A stretch of 54,264 nt of DNA from an uncultured Bacilli bacterium (GCA_934149465.1 CAKPEZ010000006.1:1-54264); one strand, 5' to 3'; shown: positions 33,241-43,312, counted from the first letter of the stretch. A program made the numbers and translations. Notes: generated by a model not told the origin, from the sequence alone.

Positions 33241-33980
33241 TATAAATCACCACTTTCTTTAATCAAATAAGCTATTGATATATTGTCTGTACCTCCACGA
33301 CTGTTACTTTTTCTAATTAGTTTTACTAGCATTTCTTCAATAGATAGATCACTATTAATAATTTTTTCTATTTGTCCTTCTGTTAACATGTTAGTTAATC
33401 CATCACTGCATAAGAATATTCCTTTTACGGTAGTATCTACATCAAAAATATCTATTTCTATTGGATCATTAGCACCAAGAGCACGCATTAATACATTTTT
33501 TCTTGGATGATATTTTGCTTCTTCTGGGGTAAGTTCTCCTGTTGAAACTAAAAGATTAACGAGAGTATGATCTTTAGTTATTTTATGAAGCTCTCCGTTT
33601 TTTACTACATATCCCGAACTATCTCCGATATTTCCAAATAGTATATAGTCATTAGTTCTAAGCGCTACTACTAAGGTAGTTCCCATACCTTTACTATCTA
33701 CATTCTCTTTAGTATATTCAAATATAGCATTGTTTATCTCAGTAACAATAGATCTTAACCATGTAATAGCGCTGTTTTTATCACCTAGTGTGTCTTTAGC
33801 TAGGAAAGATTTTTTTAGATGTTCTATAGCAAGGGAAGAGGCAACTTCTCCAGCTTTATGACCTCCCATACCATCTGCAACAGCAAGTAAATATTCATCA
33901 TTATCATTTTTTTCAATAATAACAGCATCTTCGTTATGGCTACGAACCTTTCCTGGATCTGTTAAACAAAAAGTTTTCAT
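33240..33980 (-). CDS. prpC: PP2C-family protein phosphatase
   Basis: 246-residue PP2C phosphatase, the antagonist of the PASTA kinase. Metal-binding motifs are in place: VRSHNEDAV, VADGMGGHKAGEVAS, GIFLCSDGLTN and GTDNISIAYL. Its stop overlaps the kinase start and its start overlaps the end of rlmN, so the three are translationally coupled. Confidence 0.96.
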   Translation of the reverse strand: MKTFCLTDPGKVRSHNEDAVIIEKNDNDEYLLAVADGMGGHKAGEVASSLAIEHLKKSFLAKDTLGDKNSAITWLRSIVTEINNAIFEYTKENVDSKGMGTTLVVALRTNDYILFGNIGDSSGYVVKNGELHKITKDHTLVNLLVSTGELTPEEAKYHPRKNVLMRALGANDPIEIDIFDVDTTVKGIFLCSDGLTNMLTEGQIEKIINSDLSIEEMLVKLIRKSNSRGGTDNISIAYLIKESGDL

Positions 33981-35011
33981 ATTACATCATCTCCGTTTTT
34001 TTCGTAATTTGCTCTTAATTGACCACAAGCTGCATCTACTTTAGAGCCAAATTCTTTTCTTAAAGTTACATTAATATTATTCTTTTTTAGAATATCATAG
34101 AATTTCATTATATCATTTTTAGAACTTCTTTTATAAATAATATTTTCCGTTTCATTGTATGGAATTAAGTTTATGTAACAGTTGATTCCTTTTACTAGTT
34201 TTACTAATTCAAGAGCATCTTTTTCTTGATCATTTATTCCTTTTAATAAGATATATTCAAAAGTTATTCTTCTTCCTGTTTTTTCTATATACTTTTTAAT
34301 AGTAGGAATTAGTTTAGTCAAAGGATACACGTTATTTATTTTCATTATTTTACTTCTTAGTTCATCATTAGGAGCATGAAGAGAAATTGCTAAATTTACT
34401 TGGAAATCTTCTTGCATAAATTCTTCTATTTTAGGAACTATTCCGCATGTAGATACTGTAATATGTCTAGCTCCTATATCTATTCCTTTATTAGAATTAA
34501 CAATCTTTAGGAAATCTATAACATTAGAGTAGTTGTCAAAAGGTTCTCCTATTCCCATAATAACAATATGACTAATTCTTTTTTGAATATATTTTTCAAT
34601 AAGTAATACTTGTTCTACCATTTCATATGTTTCTAAGTTTCTTACTTTTTTTAATCTTCCACTTTCGCAAAAGGTGCATCCCATATTACACCCTACTTGC
34701 GAAGATATACATAAGCTAATTCCATAGTCATGATACATAAGAACGCTTTCTATTTTATGGCGATCTGTTAATTCGAAGAGAAACTTTTTTACTAGTTCAT
34801 CTTCTTGAACTTTTAAGATTTTTATTTGATCAAAAGAAAAATCTTTTTTTAATTTCTCTCTTAATTCATATTTAAGATTATTCATTTCATCAAATGAAGA
34901 TACACGTTTTTTATAAAGCCATTCATATATTTGGGTTGCTCTAAATTTTTTATCTCCTTGTTTTATAAAATACTCTTCTAATTTTTCTAAAGTTATTCCA
35001 TATATATTCAT
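33977..35011 (-). CDS. rlmN: 23S rRNA (adenine-C2-)-methyltransferase / tRNA A37 methyltransferase
   Basis: 344-residue radical-SAM enzyme that methylates A2503 of 23S rRNA and A37 of some tRNAs. The 4Fe-4S cluster motif is CNMGCTFCESG. The catalytic C-terminal cysteine is present in DAACGQL (about residue 329), and the IVIMGIGEPFDNYSNV and GINDQEKDALELVKLV blocks are typical. First gene of the operon with prpC, prkC, rsgA and rpe. Confidence 0.97.
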   Translation of the reverse strand: MNIYGITLEKLEEYFIKQGDKKFRATQIYEWLYKKRVSSFDEMNNLKYELREKLKKDFSFDQIKILKVQEDELVKKFLFELTDRHKIESVLMYHDYGISLCISSQVGCNMGCTFCESGRLKKVRNLETYEMVEQVLLIEKYIQKRISHIVIMGIGEPFDNYSNVIDFLKIVNSNKGIDIGARHITVSTCGIVPKIEEFMQEDFQVNLAISLHAPNDELRSKIMKINNVYPLTKLIPTIKKYIEKTGRRITFEYILLKGINDQEKDALELVKLVKGINCYINLIPYNETENIIYKRSSKNDIMKFYDILKKNNINVTLRKEFGSKVDAACGQLRANYEKNGDDVI

Positions 35012-35077
35012 AATGTTTCACCTACTACCTCATCATAATAATTATATCATAATTTAGGTATTTTCTAGTAATATTAG

Positions 35078-35111
35078 AAAAAAGCTACTCTTTTTTGATA
35101 AAAAGAATAGC
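35078..35111 (-). terminator. Intrinsic terminator of the 155-residue gene
   Basis: Minus strand: GCTATTCTTTTT pairs with AAAAAGAGTAGC (one G-U) around a short loop and is followed by six T. It separates this gene from rlmN. Confidence 0.85.
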
Positions 35112-35130
35112 ATTATTTACGCATTTGACA

Positions 35131-35598
35131 TTATGATATAGCATTTTGCCCACTAGATAAAGTAATTTCTGAATTAGTAAATCCTGGTGCTACTCCAATT
35201 TTTAAAGTAACTTCTGATGCGCTATTGTTATTAATTGTAATAGTTATAACCTTACTTGAGTTTTTGCTTATTAAACCAGCACTATCATTAACTGAATAAG
35301 AAGATTTACTTACTGTAAGACCACTAGGTATAGAACTTGGAGTTATAATCTGATAATATAGTTGATATTTTATAGAACCAGTTGAATTATTTTTGATTAG
35401 GACATCATAATTTTTCATAGTATTAGCAGCAATCTTATATGTTCCTAGATTATTTGTTTCTAGAGAATATGCTGGTACTTCATCTGCTGAAGTTGCATCA
35501 TTAAGTGGTAAAGCATAACTAGAATATATTCCTACTATAAATATTCCAAGAACAATTATTACTAAAGAATAAAGTTCTTTTTTTCCAAATGTTTCCAT
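35131..35598 (-). CDS. Single-pass exported protein, unknown
   Basis: 155 residues. An N-terminal basic stretch and one hydrophobic helix (SLVIIVLGIFIVGIYSSYAL) that may be cleaved or act as an anchor, then a beta-rich domain with Asn/Ser/Thr-rich strands (YDVLIKNNSTGSIKYQLYY, then KVITITINNNSASEVTLKIG). The pattern is that of a small Ig-like or camelysin/TasA-like surface domain, but no specific family is recognised. It is transcribed alone, between nifJ and rlmN, with its own terminator. Confidence 0.65.
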   Translation of the reverse strand: METFGKKELYSLVIIVLGIFIVGIYSSYALPLNDATSADEVPAYSLETNNLGTYKIAANTMKNYDVLIKNNSTGSIKYQLYYQIITPSSIPSGLTVSKSSYSVNDSAGLISKNSSKVITITINNNSASEVTLKIGVAPGFTNSEITLSSGQNAIS

Positions 35599-35657
35599 TT
35601 TTTAGCCCCATTTCTATTTATATTTAAATTATATTATAAGTTTTTTTAAAAGTAAAG

Positions 35658-38600
35658 TTACTTTTCTAACTTCTGATAAAATTCATAGCGTTTTACAGCC
35701 CATCTTTTATTATCATCTAGTAATTCTTTAGCAAGATTTTCATCTATGGTTTTTAAGCGTTTATATCTATTTGCAGTATTTAAGAATTCATCATATAAAT
35801 CAAAGTCAACATCTTTGCTATCTAGGTTAAATTCTTCTGTTTCAGGGTTATATCTAAACGTAATAAAGTAACCACATTTAGTAGCAAGATAAGCATTTTC
35901 TAAGCTATGCTCCATTCCATTTGTAATTCCATGTTCAATACAAGGAGCATAAGCAATAATAAGTGATGGTCCATTATAGTTTACTGCTTCTTTTAATACT
36001 TTTATGTATTGTTCTTTATTATATCCTATATTAGTAGTTGCAACGTAAACATGAGGATATGCTAGAGCCATTCTTGCTAAATCTTTTTTATAATTTCTTT
36101 TTCCTTTGGCAGTAAAAGACGCTACTGAACCAATGTTAGATGATTTAGAAGATTGTCCTCCTGTATTAGAATATACTTCTGTATCTAGAACTAATATATT
36201 AATATTTTCGTTTCTAGATAGAACGTGATCTATTCCACCATATCCTATATCATAAGCAAATCCATCTCCTCCAACTATAAAAATAGTCTTAGGTACAAGA
36301 TCATCTTTAATTTTTTCTAATTCTTTATATTTTTGATAATCTAGTTTCTTAGATATTTCTTTACATACTTTTATATCATTAAAATTATTTTGTAAGATAT
36401 TTAATAGTTCTTTTGTAGGTTCATCTACTTTAGAAGATAATTCTTTTATTGTTTTTAAAGTTTCTTCTCTTTTTTTCATAGAACCTTTTAATATTCCAAA
36501 GCCATATTCAGCATTATCTTCAAACAAAGAACTAGCCCAAGGAAGATTATATGGCATATTAGGAGCGCTTGCCCCATAAATAGAAGAACATCCTGTTGCA
36601 TTCGCAATTATTAGTTCACTAGAACATACTTCAGTTAAATTCTTTAAATAAGCAGTTTCTCCGCATCCAGCACATGCTCCTGAAAATTCAAATTTAGGCA
36701 TAATAAATTGAGAATTTTTTACATTTAAAGGGACAGACGTATAACTATTATTTAAATTATTTTCAAGTAAATAAGTAAACTCTTCTTCCTTATGTTTTTC
36801 TATATCATATCTTTCCATTCTTAAAGCTTTTTCTTTATTCTTACCAGGACAAGTACTTACGCATACTCCGCATCCAGTACAATCTTTGTAAGAGATAGCT
36901 ATTTTATATTGATAATCATTAGGCATCTTAGGTCCTATTGCTTTAATAGAATTTTCTTTATCTAAAGTTAAGAAAGGCCTTATAACAGCATGTGGGCATA
37001 CAAAAGAACATTGATTGCACTCTATACAGTTTTCTTTAATCCAAACAGGAACATTTTCGGCAATTCCTCTTTTTTCATATTTAGAAGTTCCTGCTTCATA
37101 GCTACCATCTTTTTTATCTAAGAATTCACTTACTTTTAAAGAGTCTCCTTCAAGAGAATTTATTATATCATTAAAATTCTTCTTAACTGCTATATCTTTA
37201 TATTTAAGTAAGCTCCAAGAACTATCTACTTCTATTTCTTTTAAATATTTTAAAGAGTTATCAACAACGCTATTATTGATATTAATTATCTTTTCTCCTT
37301 TAGATAGGAATCTCTTTTCATTTTGTTTTTTCATTATTTCAATAGTTTTATTAATATCAAGAAGATCTAATATTTTTAAAATACATATCTCCATACAAGT
37401 ACTAATTTTATTCTTTAGACCTAATTCATTTACTATTTTATAAGCATCTATATAGTAGAATTTAGCGTTTTTCTTAGCAAGTAAATATTTTACTTTGTTA
37501 GGAAGACTTCTTATTAAATCTTCTTTAGATAAAGAGGTATTTAATAAGAATATTCCATTATCTTTAAGTTTATCTAAGATATCATATTTATACATATAAT
37601 TATCTTTAGATACTACTAGTAATGAAGGATTATCTACATAATAAGTACTTCTTATTTCTTTATTAGAAAGACGAAGATGACTTCTAGTAACACCACCTGA
37701 CTTCTTAGAATCATACTGAAAATATCCTTGAACATAATTATCAGTATTATCTCCTATTATCTTAAGAATATCTTTAGAAGTAGAAACCATTCCATCACTG
37801 CCATATCCATAAATAAGAATTTCTTTAGCAAGCGTATTTAGGCGAAAATTTTTATCTGTTTTAAGGCTTAAATTAGTAACATCATCTTCTATTCCTATTG
37901 TAAATCCAGAAAAAGAATTTTTAGATACAAGGAAATCATAAACCGCTTTTATTTGAGATGGTGTAGTATTCTTAGAAGAAAGCCCATATCTTCCTCCTAT
38001 TATTTTTATTTTATAGTCTTTTAAAGAACTTACTATATCTAAATATAATGGTTCTCCTTCACTTCCTGGTTCTTTAGTACGATCTAATACAGCAATATTT
38101 TTAACTGTCTTAGGTAATACTTTAGTAAGATATCCTTTAGAAAAAGGTCTATATAAATGAACTATAACAAGTCCTACTTTATAATTATGATTATTTAGAT
38201 AATCTATAGTCTCTTTGATAGTCTCACATATAGAGCCCATTGCTACTATAATGCTAGTAGCTTTCTTATGACCATAGTAGTTAAATGGAGCATAGTTAGT
38301 ACCTTCTATTTTATTAAATTTTTCCATATAATCGTTTACTATTTTTGCAGTATCTAAGTAAGAAGTATTTCTACTTTCCATATGCTGAAAATAGATATCA
38401 TCATTTTCAGCAGTTCCTCTTATAATAGGCTTACTTGGATTAAGGGCTCTTTCTCTAAATTTATTTAAAGCTTCTTTATCTAATAGAGAATATATTTCTT
38501 TATCATCTAGAAGTTTTATTTTATTAATTTCGTGAGAAGTTCTAAAGCCATCAAAAAAGTGAACAAACGGAAGAGATGCCTTAATTGCAGATAAATGCGC

Positions 38601-39062
38601 TATATTACTTAAGTGATAAGCTTCTAATGGAGAAGAAGATGATAACATGCATACTCCAGTCATTCTAACTGCATATATATCTTGATGATCTCCAAATATA
38701 CTTAGAGCGTGAGTTGATAAAGCACGGGATGCTACATGAATAACAGCAGGAAGCATTTCTCCTGCTAATTTGTATAGCGTTGGAATCATTAGAAGTAATC
38801 CTTGGCTTGCAGTAAAGGTTGTTCCAAGACTTCCTGCTTGAAGAGAACCATGAACTACTGCGACTGCTCCTGCTTCTGATTGCATTTCAATAACTTCAGG
38901 TATTTTATCAAAGTAATTAAGCTTACCGCTATTAGCAAGAACATCTATGTTTTCAGCCATAGGTGAAGCTGGAGTAATTGGATATATTCCGCATACTTCA
39001 CTAAAATTATATGCACTAATTGATACTGCTTCATTAGCGTCCATAGTTTTATATTTGGTCAT
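35658..39062 (-). CDS. nifJ: Pyruvate:ferredoxin/flavodoxin oxidoreductase
   Basis: 1134-residue single-chain PFOR converting pyruvate and CoA to acetyl-CoA and CO2 with reduction of ferredoxin. All domains are present: an N-terminal pyruvate-binding part (CGIYPITPASPMAENID), the transketolase-like domain, two 4Fe-4S sites in a ferredoxin insert (CIECNQCSFVCPHAV and CTGCGVCVSTCPGK), and the C-terminal thiamine-diphosphate domain with CAGCGETAYLK and GGDGFAYDIGYGG. Oxygen-sensitive, so a mark of anaerobic metabolism. It starts 38 bases after a 140-residue unknown gene, probably in the same transcript. Confidence 0.98.
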   Translation of the reverse strand: MTKYKTMDANEAVSISAYNFSEVCGIYPITPASPMAENIDVLANSGKLNYFDKIPEVIEMQSEAGAVAVVHGSLQAGSLGTTFTASQGLLLMIPTLYKLAGEMLPAVIHVASRALSTHALSIFGDHQDIYAVRMTGVCMLSSSSPLEAYHLSNIAHLSAIKASLPFVHFFDGFRTSHEINKIKLLDDKEIYSLLDKEALNKFRERALNPSKPIIRGTAENDDIYFQHMESRNTSYLDTAKIVNDYMEKFNKIEGTNYAPFNYYGHKKATSIIVAMGSICETIKETIDYLNNHNYKVGLVIVHLYRPFSKGYLTKVLPKTVKNIAVLDRTKEPGSEGEPLYLDIVSSLKDYKIKIIGGRYGLSSKNTTPSQIKAVYDFLVSKNSFSGFTIGIEDDVTNLSLKTDKNFRLNTLAKEILIYGYGSDGMVSTSKDILKIIGDNTDNYVQGYFQYDSKKSGGVTRSHLRLSNKEIRSTYYVDNPSLLVVSKDNYMYKYDILDKLKDNGIFLLNTSLSKEDLIRSLPNKVKYLLAKKNAKFYYIDAYKIVNELGLKNKISTCMEICILKILDLLDINKTIEIMKKQNEKRFLSKGEKIININNSVVDNSLKYLKEIEVDSSWSLLKYKDIAVKKNFNDIINSLEGDSLKVSEFLDKKDGSYEAGTSKYEKRGIAENVPVWIKENCIECNQCSFVCPHAVIRPFLTLDKENSIKAIGPKMPNDYQYKIAISYKDCTGCGVCVSTCPGKNKEKALRMERYDIEKHKEEEFTYLLENNLNNSYTSVPLNVKNSQFIMPKFEFSGACAGCGETAYLKNLTEVCSSELIIANATGCSSIYGASAPNMPYNLPWASSLFEDNAEYGFGILKGSMKKREETLKTIKELSSKVDEPTKELLNILQNNFNDIKVCKEISKKLDYQKYKELEKIKDDLVPKTIFIVGGDGFAYDIGYGGIDHVLSRNENINILVLDTEVYSNTGGQSSKSSNIGSVASFTAKGKRNYKKDLARMALAYPHVYVATTNIGYNKEQYIKVLKEAVNYNGPSLIIAYAPCIEHGITNGMEHSLENAYLATKCGYFITFRYNPETEEFNLDSKDVDFDLYDEFLNTANRYKRLKTIDENLAKELLDDNKRWAVKRYEFYQKLEK

Positions 39063-39100
39063 TTTATCACGTCTTCTTTCTTTTTTATTATACTTATTTT

Positions 39101-39523
39101 TTATTCATTATATCCTTTTTTTAAAAGATAATCTTTAATAATATCATCAATAAAATTATTAATAATAAGATAATTTTCTTCTATTTTAGATTTATCTATA
39201 TTAACAGGAATAATATTAGTATCAATTCTTTCTAAAAGAGTAATACTATTATTTTTAACGAGAGATAATATATAAGTCATATCATCATACAAAATAAAGA
39301 TGTTTTCTTTTAATAAGTTAGTTATACTTTCTTTAGAATGTCTAATATCTATTATTTTACATCCCTTTACTAAAGCATTCATATAAGTTTTTCTTTCTAA
39401 TTTTTCTCTTTGTTCACTTGGTGAAGACTCATAATATTTAGGACACAAAAATTTTTTTACTAAGTCTTCAAAATTATTAAAAAAATACTTTTCTTCTTTT
39501 TCTATCGCTATTAATTTATCCAT
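39101..39523 (-). CDS. Unknown cytoplasmic protein upstream of nifJ
   Basis: 140 residues, no signal peptide or transmembrane segment. It has a single Cys/Pro-containing motif (KKFLCPKYY), a KGCKIIDIRHSKESI strand-helix and a basic C-terminus. I do not recognise a family. A ribosome site (AAAGGAG) and a good promoter lie just upstream, and nifJ follows after 38 bases, so it is probably the first gene of the nifJ transcript. A role in regulation or maturation of the oxidoreductase is possible from position only. Confidence 0.6.
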   Translation of the reverse strand: MDKLIAIEKEEKYFFNNFEDLVKKFLCPKYYESSPSEQREKLERKTYMNALVKGCKIIDIRHSKESITNLLKENIFILYDDMTYILSLVKNNSITLLERIDTNIIPVNIDKSKIEENYLIINNFIDDIIKDYLLKKGYNE

Positions 39524-39547
39524 TTTAATCTCCTTTACTTTATAGTT

Positions 39548-39576
39548 AGTATAACAAATTTTAAGTTATATCACAA
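39548..39576 (-). promoter_or_regulatory. Promoter of the 140-residue gene and nifJ
   Basis: Minus strand: -35 TTGTGA (39571-39576), a 17-base spacer, and -10 TATACT (39548-39553). The ribosome site is about 14 bases further on. Confidence 0.75.
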
Positions 39577-39587
39577 GATAAATTCTT

Positions 39588-39621
39588 TAAAAAAGCTATT
39601 AACAACAACAGAGTTAATAGC
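39588..39621 (-). terminator. Intrinsic terminator of ftsX
   Basis: Minus strand: GCTATTAAC pairs with GTTAATAGC around a 9-base loop and is followed by TTTTTT. Confidence 0.85.
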
Positions 39622-39629
39622 TTTAGATA

Positions 39630-40532
39630 TTATATTTTTAAATATTTACGAGATGCTCTTGCACTTCCTACCATACCAACTAACATACCAATTAAAACTA
39701 ACACTAAGGATAAGTAATAGACAAATGGAGTCGGTTCTACTAGTTTAGCTAAAGCTGAACCAAATAATCTTCCTTCAAAGAAATTATATAATGCTGTATA
39801 TCCATAAATACTTAAACCTATTGGAATAATTGATCCTAGTACACCAAGAAGTAATCCTTCTATTATAAATGGTACTTTAATTGCTGAGTTACTAGCACCT
39901 ACTAAACGCATTATTTCTATTTCAGTTTTACGAGAAAAAATAGTTAATTTAATAGTATTTGTAATTAAGAATGCAGTTACTAGAATTAGTGCTCCAACCA
40001 TTATAACAGATACTTTTTGAATTACTTTAAAGACAGTAATTAATTGATCAACCATGTCTTCTCCATAACTTACCGAATAAACATGTTCTAGTTTTTTTAT
40101 TTTAGTAGCAGTGCTTTTAAGTTCATCTATATCATTGACTTTGATTAGATAACTATCTAATAATGGGTTAGTATCGCTATCCCAGTTAGCCATAATAGAT
40201 TCAAAGATAGAATTTTCTTCCATAGCTTCTTTAGCAGAATCTTGTTTAGATTTAAATGTTATTGAAGCAATATTCCCAATTCTTTTTATGTTATTTTCTA
40301 CTTCTTTAGCTTGTTCACTAGTAGTATTGTTGTCAAGGAATACTACTACTGTTACATCTTTTTTTATTGATGCAGCAAAGTTATTAACGTTATATGTTAA
40401 TATCATCGATAAAGAGACAACTATTAAAGTAATTGTGATACAAGATATTGAGGCAATCGAAAGGCTAAAATTTCTAAAGATACTGCGAAAAGAGTCTCTT
40501 ATATTACGTCCAATTCTTCTAAACAACTTCAT
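39630..40532 (-). CDS. ftsX: Cell division protein FtsX
   Basis: 300 residues from the ATG at 40532. An in-frame start seven codons earlier would lengthen the overlap with ftsE. Four transmembrane helices: one near residues 20-42, three in the C-terminal half (VSVIMVGALILVTAFLITNT onward). An extracellular domain lies between helices 1 and 2, the part that in Firmicutes contacts and activates peptidoglycan hydrolases. Overlaps the last codons of ftsE, as usual for the pair. Confidence 0.93.
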   Translation of the reverse strand: MKLFRRIGRNIRDSFRSIFRNFSLSIASISCITITLIVVSLSMILTYNVNNFAASIKKDVTVVVFLDNNTTSEQAKEVENNIKRIGNIASITFKSKQDSAKEAMEENSIFESIMANWDSDTNPLLDSYLIKVNDIDELKSTATKIKKLEHVYSVSYGEDMVDQLITVFKVIQKVSVIMVGALILVTAFLITNTIKLTIFSRKTEIEIMRLVGASNSAIKVPFIIEGLLLGVLGSIIPIGLSIYGYTALYNFFEGRLFGSALAKLVEPTPFVYYLSLVLVLIGMLVGMVGSARASRKYLKI

Positions 40533-41214
40533 GATAATACGTTCCTTTCTCATAATCTTTTAATAGTCTTCCCTCTTCTAAGTGTAATACTCTTTTCTTC
40601 ATCTTATCAACAATATTTCGATCATGAGTAGCCATAATAATGGTAGTACCCATATTATTAATCTCTTCTAAGACTTTCATTATTTCCATTGATGTATCTG
40701 GATCTAAGTTTCCTGTTGGTTCATCGCAAATAAGAAGTTTAGGATTATTAACAATTGCTCTTGCAATTGCAACTCTTTGTTGTTCTCCACCAGATAATTG
40801 GTTAGGATATTGACGAACTTTTTGTTTAAGTCCAACTAATTCTAAAGTTTTTAAAACTCTATTATGAATTTCTTTTTTATCCATATCTAATACTTCTAAT
40901 GCAAATGCAACATTTTCATAGACTGTTAATTTAGGTAATAGTTTAAAATCTTGGAATACTACTCCTAGTTTACGTCGTAGTTTATAAACTTTTCTATTTT
41001 TTAATTTAGCAACGTTTATTCCACCAATATATATTTCTCCTTTATCTGGCTTTTCTTCACGATAAAGCATTTTTATAAATGTTGATTTTCCAGATCCAGA
41101 AGCTCCTATTACAAAGACAAAGTCACCCTTTGGGATATTTACAGAAAAGTCATAAAGAGCGACTACACCATTACGATAGGTCTTTTGAACATCTTTTACT
41201 CTGATGAGCTCCAT
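40519..41214 (-). CDS. ftsE: Cell division ATP-binding protein FtsE
   Basis: 231-residue ABC ATPase partner of FtsX. Walker A GASGSGKS, signature LSGGEQQRVAIARA, Walker B LLICDEPTGNLD and H-loop MATHD are all intact. Length is usual. FtsEX transmits ATP hydrolysis to cell-wall hydrolases at division. A -10-like TATAAT with an extended TGA lies about 35 bases upstream. Confidence 0.96.
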   Translation of the reverse strand: MELIRVKDVQKTYRNGVVALYDFSVNIPKGDFVFVIGASGSGKSTFIKMLYREEKPDKGEIYIGGINVAKLKNRKVYKLRRKLGVVFQDFKLLPKLTVYENVAFALEVLDMDKKEIHNRVLKTLELVGLKQKVRQYPNQLSGGEQQRVAIARAIVNNPKLLICDEPTGNLDPDTSMEIMKVLEEINNMGTTIIMATHDRNIVDKMKKRVLHLEEGRLLKDYEKGTYYHEVV

Positions 41215-41301
41215 ACTTCATACCACCTTCACTATTAAACTATTATATCATTAATTTTTATTATTTTGTTTATTCTTGTTTAAAGTTGACAGATCTTTTT
41301 T

Positions 41302-42162
41302 TTACTTTGACATTTCATAACCGTCTGTTACTAAGAAGAAAGCATTTGGATCTATTTCTTTAAGTCCTTCTTTTAATATATAATATTCTCTTGTTGGAAT
41401 AACGCTAAAGAGCATTTTCTTTTTTTCGTTAGTGTATCCCCCTCTAATATCAAAAACGCTAACACCTGTATCACCTAAGCTATTTAGAAATTCTTTTACT
41501 TCTTTATCTTTTTCTGTTACTATATAAAATGCCTTAGTTTGAGAAACTCCAATAATTACTTTATCACTTATAGTACTTACTATATATAAAATAATAATCC
41601 CATACATAACCATTTGCCATGTATAGACTAATTTACTGCTTAAGACAATAAGGCCATCAGTAAATAGCATTGCTGATCCTGTGCTTATTTTTAAGTATTT
41701 AGTTAATATTTGATTAACAACATCACTTCCTCCAGTAGTAAATCCTGTTTTATAGATTATTCCATATCCTATTCCAGAGATAACTGCTCCAAATATAGCA
41801 CATAATAATAAAGAAGTATCTTCTAAGTCTATTGTTAATGAAAGAGGCTTAGTTAAGTAGATCATTAATGGATATAATAATGAACCAATAACTGAATTCT
41901 TAGTTTGTTCTTTACCCAATATTATAAAACTTATTATAAGTAAGATGATAGAAGATATTAAGATAAACAAATTTGAATCAACGCCGAATTCTTTTACGAC
42001 AATAGAAAGTCCACTTAATCCAAAGCCAACTATATTATTTCTTAAGAAAAATAAATTATAAGAAAACGCTACTATTGTGCTTCCTATAAATAATAAGATA
42101 TAGCGATATATTAAATCTTGATTATTTATTTTATTTAAAAACGTATTATATTTATTTCTCAC
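41302..42162 (-). CDS. YitT-family membrane protein (DUF161/DUF2179)
   Basis: 286 residues. Five or six hydrophobic segments, with the family motifs VGFGLSGLSIVV and GIGYGIIYKTGFTTGGSDVVNQIL, and a C-terminal cytoplasmic DUF2179 domain (KAFYIVTEKDKEVKEFLNS...GVSVFDIRGGYT). Function of the YitT family is not established. GTG start at 42162 overlaps the end of prfB by 11 bases, so it is translated from the prfB transcript. Confidence 0.88.
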   Translation of the reverse strand: MRNKYNTFLNKINNQDLIYRYILLFIGSTIVAFSYNLFFLRNNIVGFGLSGLSIVVKEFGVDSNLFILISSIILLIISFIILGKEQTKNSVIGSLLYPLMIYLTKPLSLTIDLEDTSLLLCAIFGAVISGIGYGIIYKTGFTTGGSDVVNQILTKYLKISTGSAMLFTDGLIVLSSKLVYTWQMVMYGIIILYIVSTISDKVIIGVSQTKAFYIVTEKDKEVKEFLNSLGDTGVSVFDIRGGYTNEKKKMLFSVIPTREYYILKEGLKEIDPNAFFLVTDGYEMSK

Positions 42163-43256
42163 TTTTACTTTCTTTTAAACTCCTTTCAATAAAGTCATTT
42201 AAGTTACCATCTAATACTCCATAAATATCACTTGTTTCATAGAGGGTATCATTATCTTTTACTAGCGTATAAGGACACATTATATAACTTCTTTTACCAG
42301 ATCCAAAGTTAATACTAGTATTACTTTTCATTTCATTAATTGCATTATTTTGTTTTTCTAACTCCATATTGTAGAGTTTGCTTTTTAATATTTCCAAAGC
42401 TTTTTCTTTATTTTGAGTTTGACTTCTTTCGTTTTGACAAGTTACCACAGTTTTAGTTGGAATATGCGTGATCCGAACGGCGCTATCAGTAGTATTAACA
42501 CTCTGGCCTCCTGCTCCACTACTATGATATACATCAATCTTTAAGTCATTATCATTTAAAACAATGTCTATATTTTGTTTTATCTCAGGAACTATATCTA
42601 CTGAAGCAAAAGAAGTATGTCTTCTTTTATTTGAATCAAAAGGAGATATTCTTACTAAACGATGAATTCCTTTTTCTCCCTTTAAGTATCCATAAGCATT
42701 ATTTCCATGAACAAGTATAGTAACACTTTTTATTCCTACTTCTTCTCCTGGTTGCATATCTATTTCTTCGTATTTATAGTTATTTTTGCTTAAATAACGT
42801 TGATACATTCTATATAACATCATTGCCCAATCACAAGCTTCTGTTCCTCCCGCCCCAGAATGAATCTCTAAAATGCAATCATTATGATCATATTTCCCAT
42901 TAAGAAGTAATTCTAAAGAAATATTTTCAAGTCTTTTCTTAATAAGAGGATAATCTTCTTCTAGGCTTTTTTTTAACTCTTCATCCATCTCATCTTTTAG
43001 CATATTAGCTATCTCTAAACGTTCTAGAATATCTTTTTTTAATGATGAAATATCATTAGTTTCTTTCTTTAAAGATGTAACCTCATTAATAAGATTATTA
43101 GCTTCATTACGGTCATTCCAAAAATTAGGCTCATTCATCTTCTTAGTTAATTCATCTAACTTTAATTTCTTTCCATCTATGTCAAAGTGACCTCCAAACG
43201 CTATTGGTTTCTTCTAATAATTCTTGATATATTTTAATTATTTCTTGTAATTCCAT
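42152..43256 (-). CDS. prfB: Peptide chain release factor 2 (programmed +1 frameshift)
   Basis: RF2 of 367 residues made from two frames. The ATG at 43256 (preceded by AAGGTGGG) reads 24 codons, MELQEIIKIYQELLEETNSV then WRSL, to an in-frame TGA (43182-43184). A +1 slip on CTT-TGA-C, with an internal Shine-Dalgarno GGAGG three bases before CTT, joins DIDGKKLKLDELTKKMNEP and the remaining frame. The C-terminal part has the SPF stop-reading motif (ISPFDSNKRRH) and the peptidyl-hydrolysis GGQ (SSGAGGQSVNT). It reads UGA and UAA, and the slip is relieved when RF2 is scarce. Cotranscribed with the YitT gene. Confidence 0.96.
43181..43195 (-). promoter_or_regulatory. RF2 autoregulatory frameshift site
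   Basis: Minus strand: GGAGG, a three-base gap (TCA), then CTTTGAC. This is the canonical RF2 programmed frameshift: the SD-like element and slippery CTT before TGA. Confidence 0.93.
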
Positions 43257-43278
43257 TAAAATCCCACCTTACGATTTA

Positions 43279-43307
43279 AGTATAACAAATTTATATTTTA
43301 TTGACAA
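43279..43307 (-). promoter_or_regulatory. Promoter of prfB
   Basis: Minus strand: -35 TTGTCA (43302-43307), a 17-base spacer, and -10 TATACT (43279-43284). Confidence 0.75.
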
Positions 43308-43312
43308 GGTAT

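Noticed and set aside
43138..43256. prfB as a frameshifted pseudogene
   Set aside because: The frame break is the canonical RF2 +1 site with GGAGG, CTT and TGA-C, so it is regulatory.
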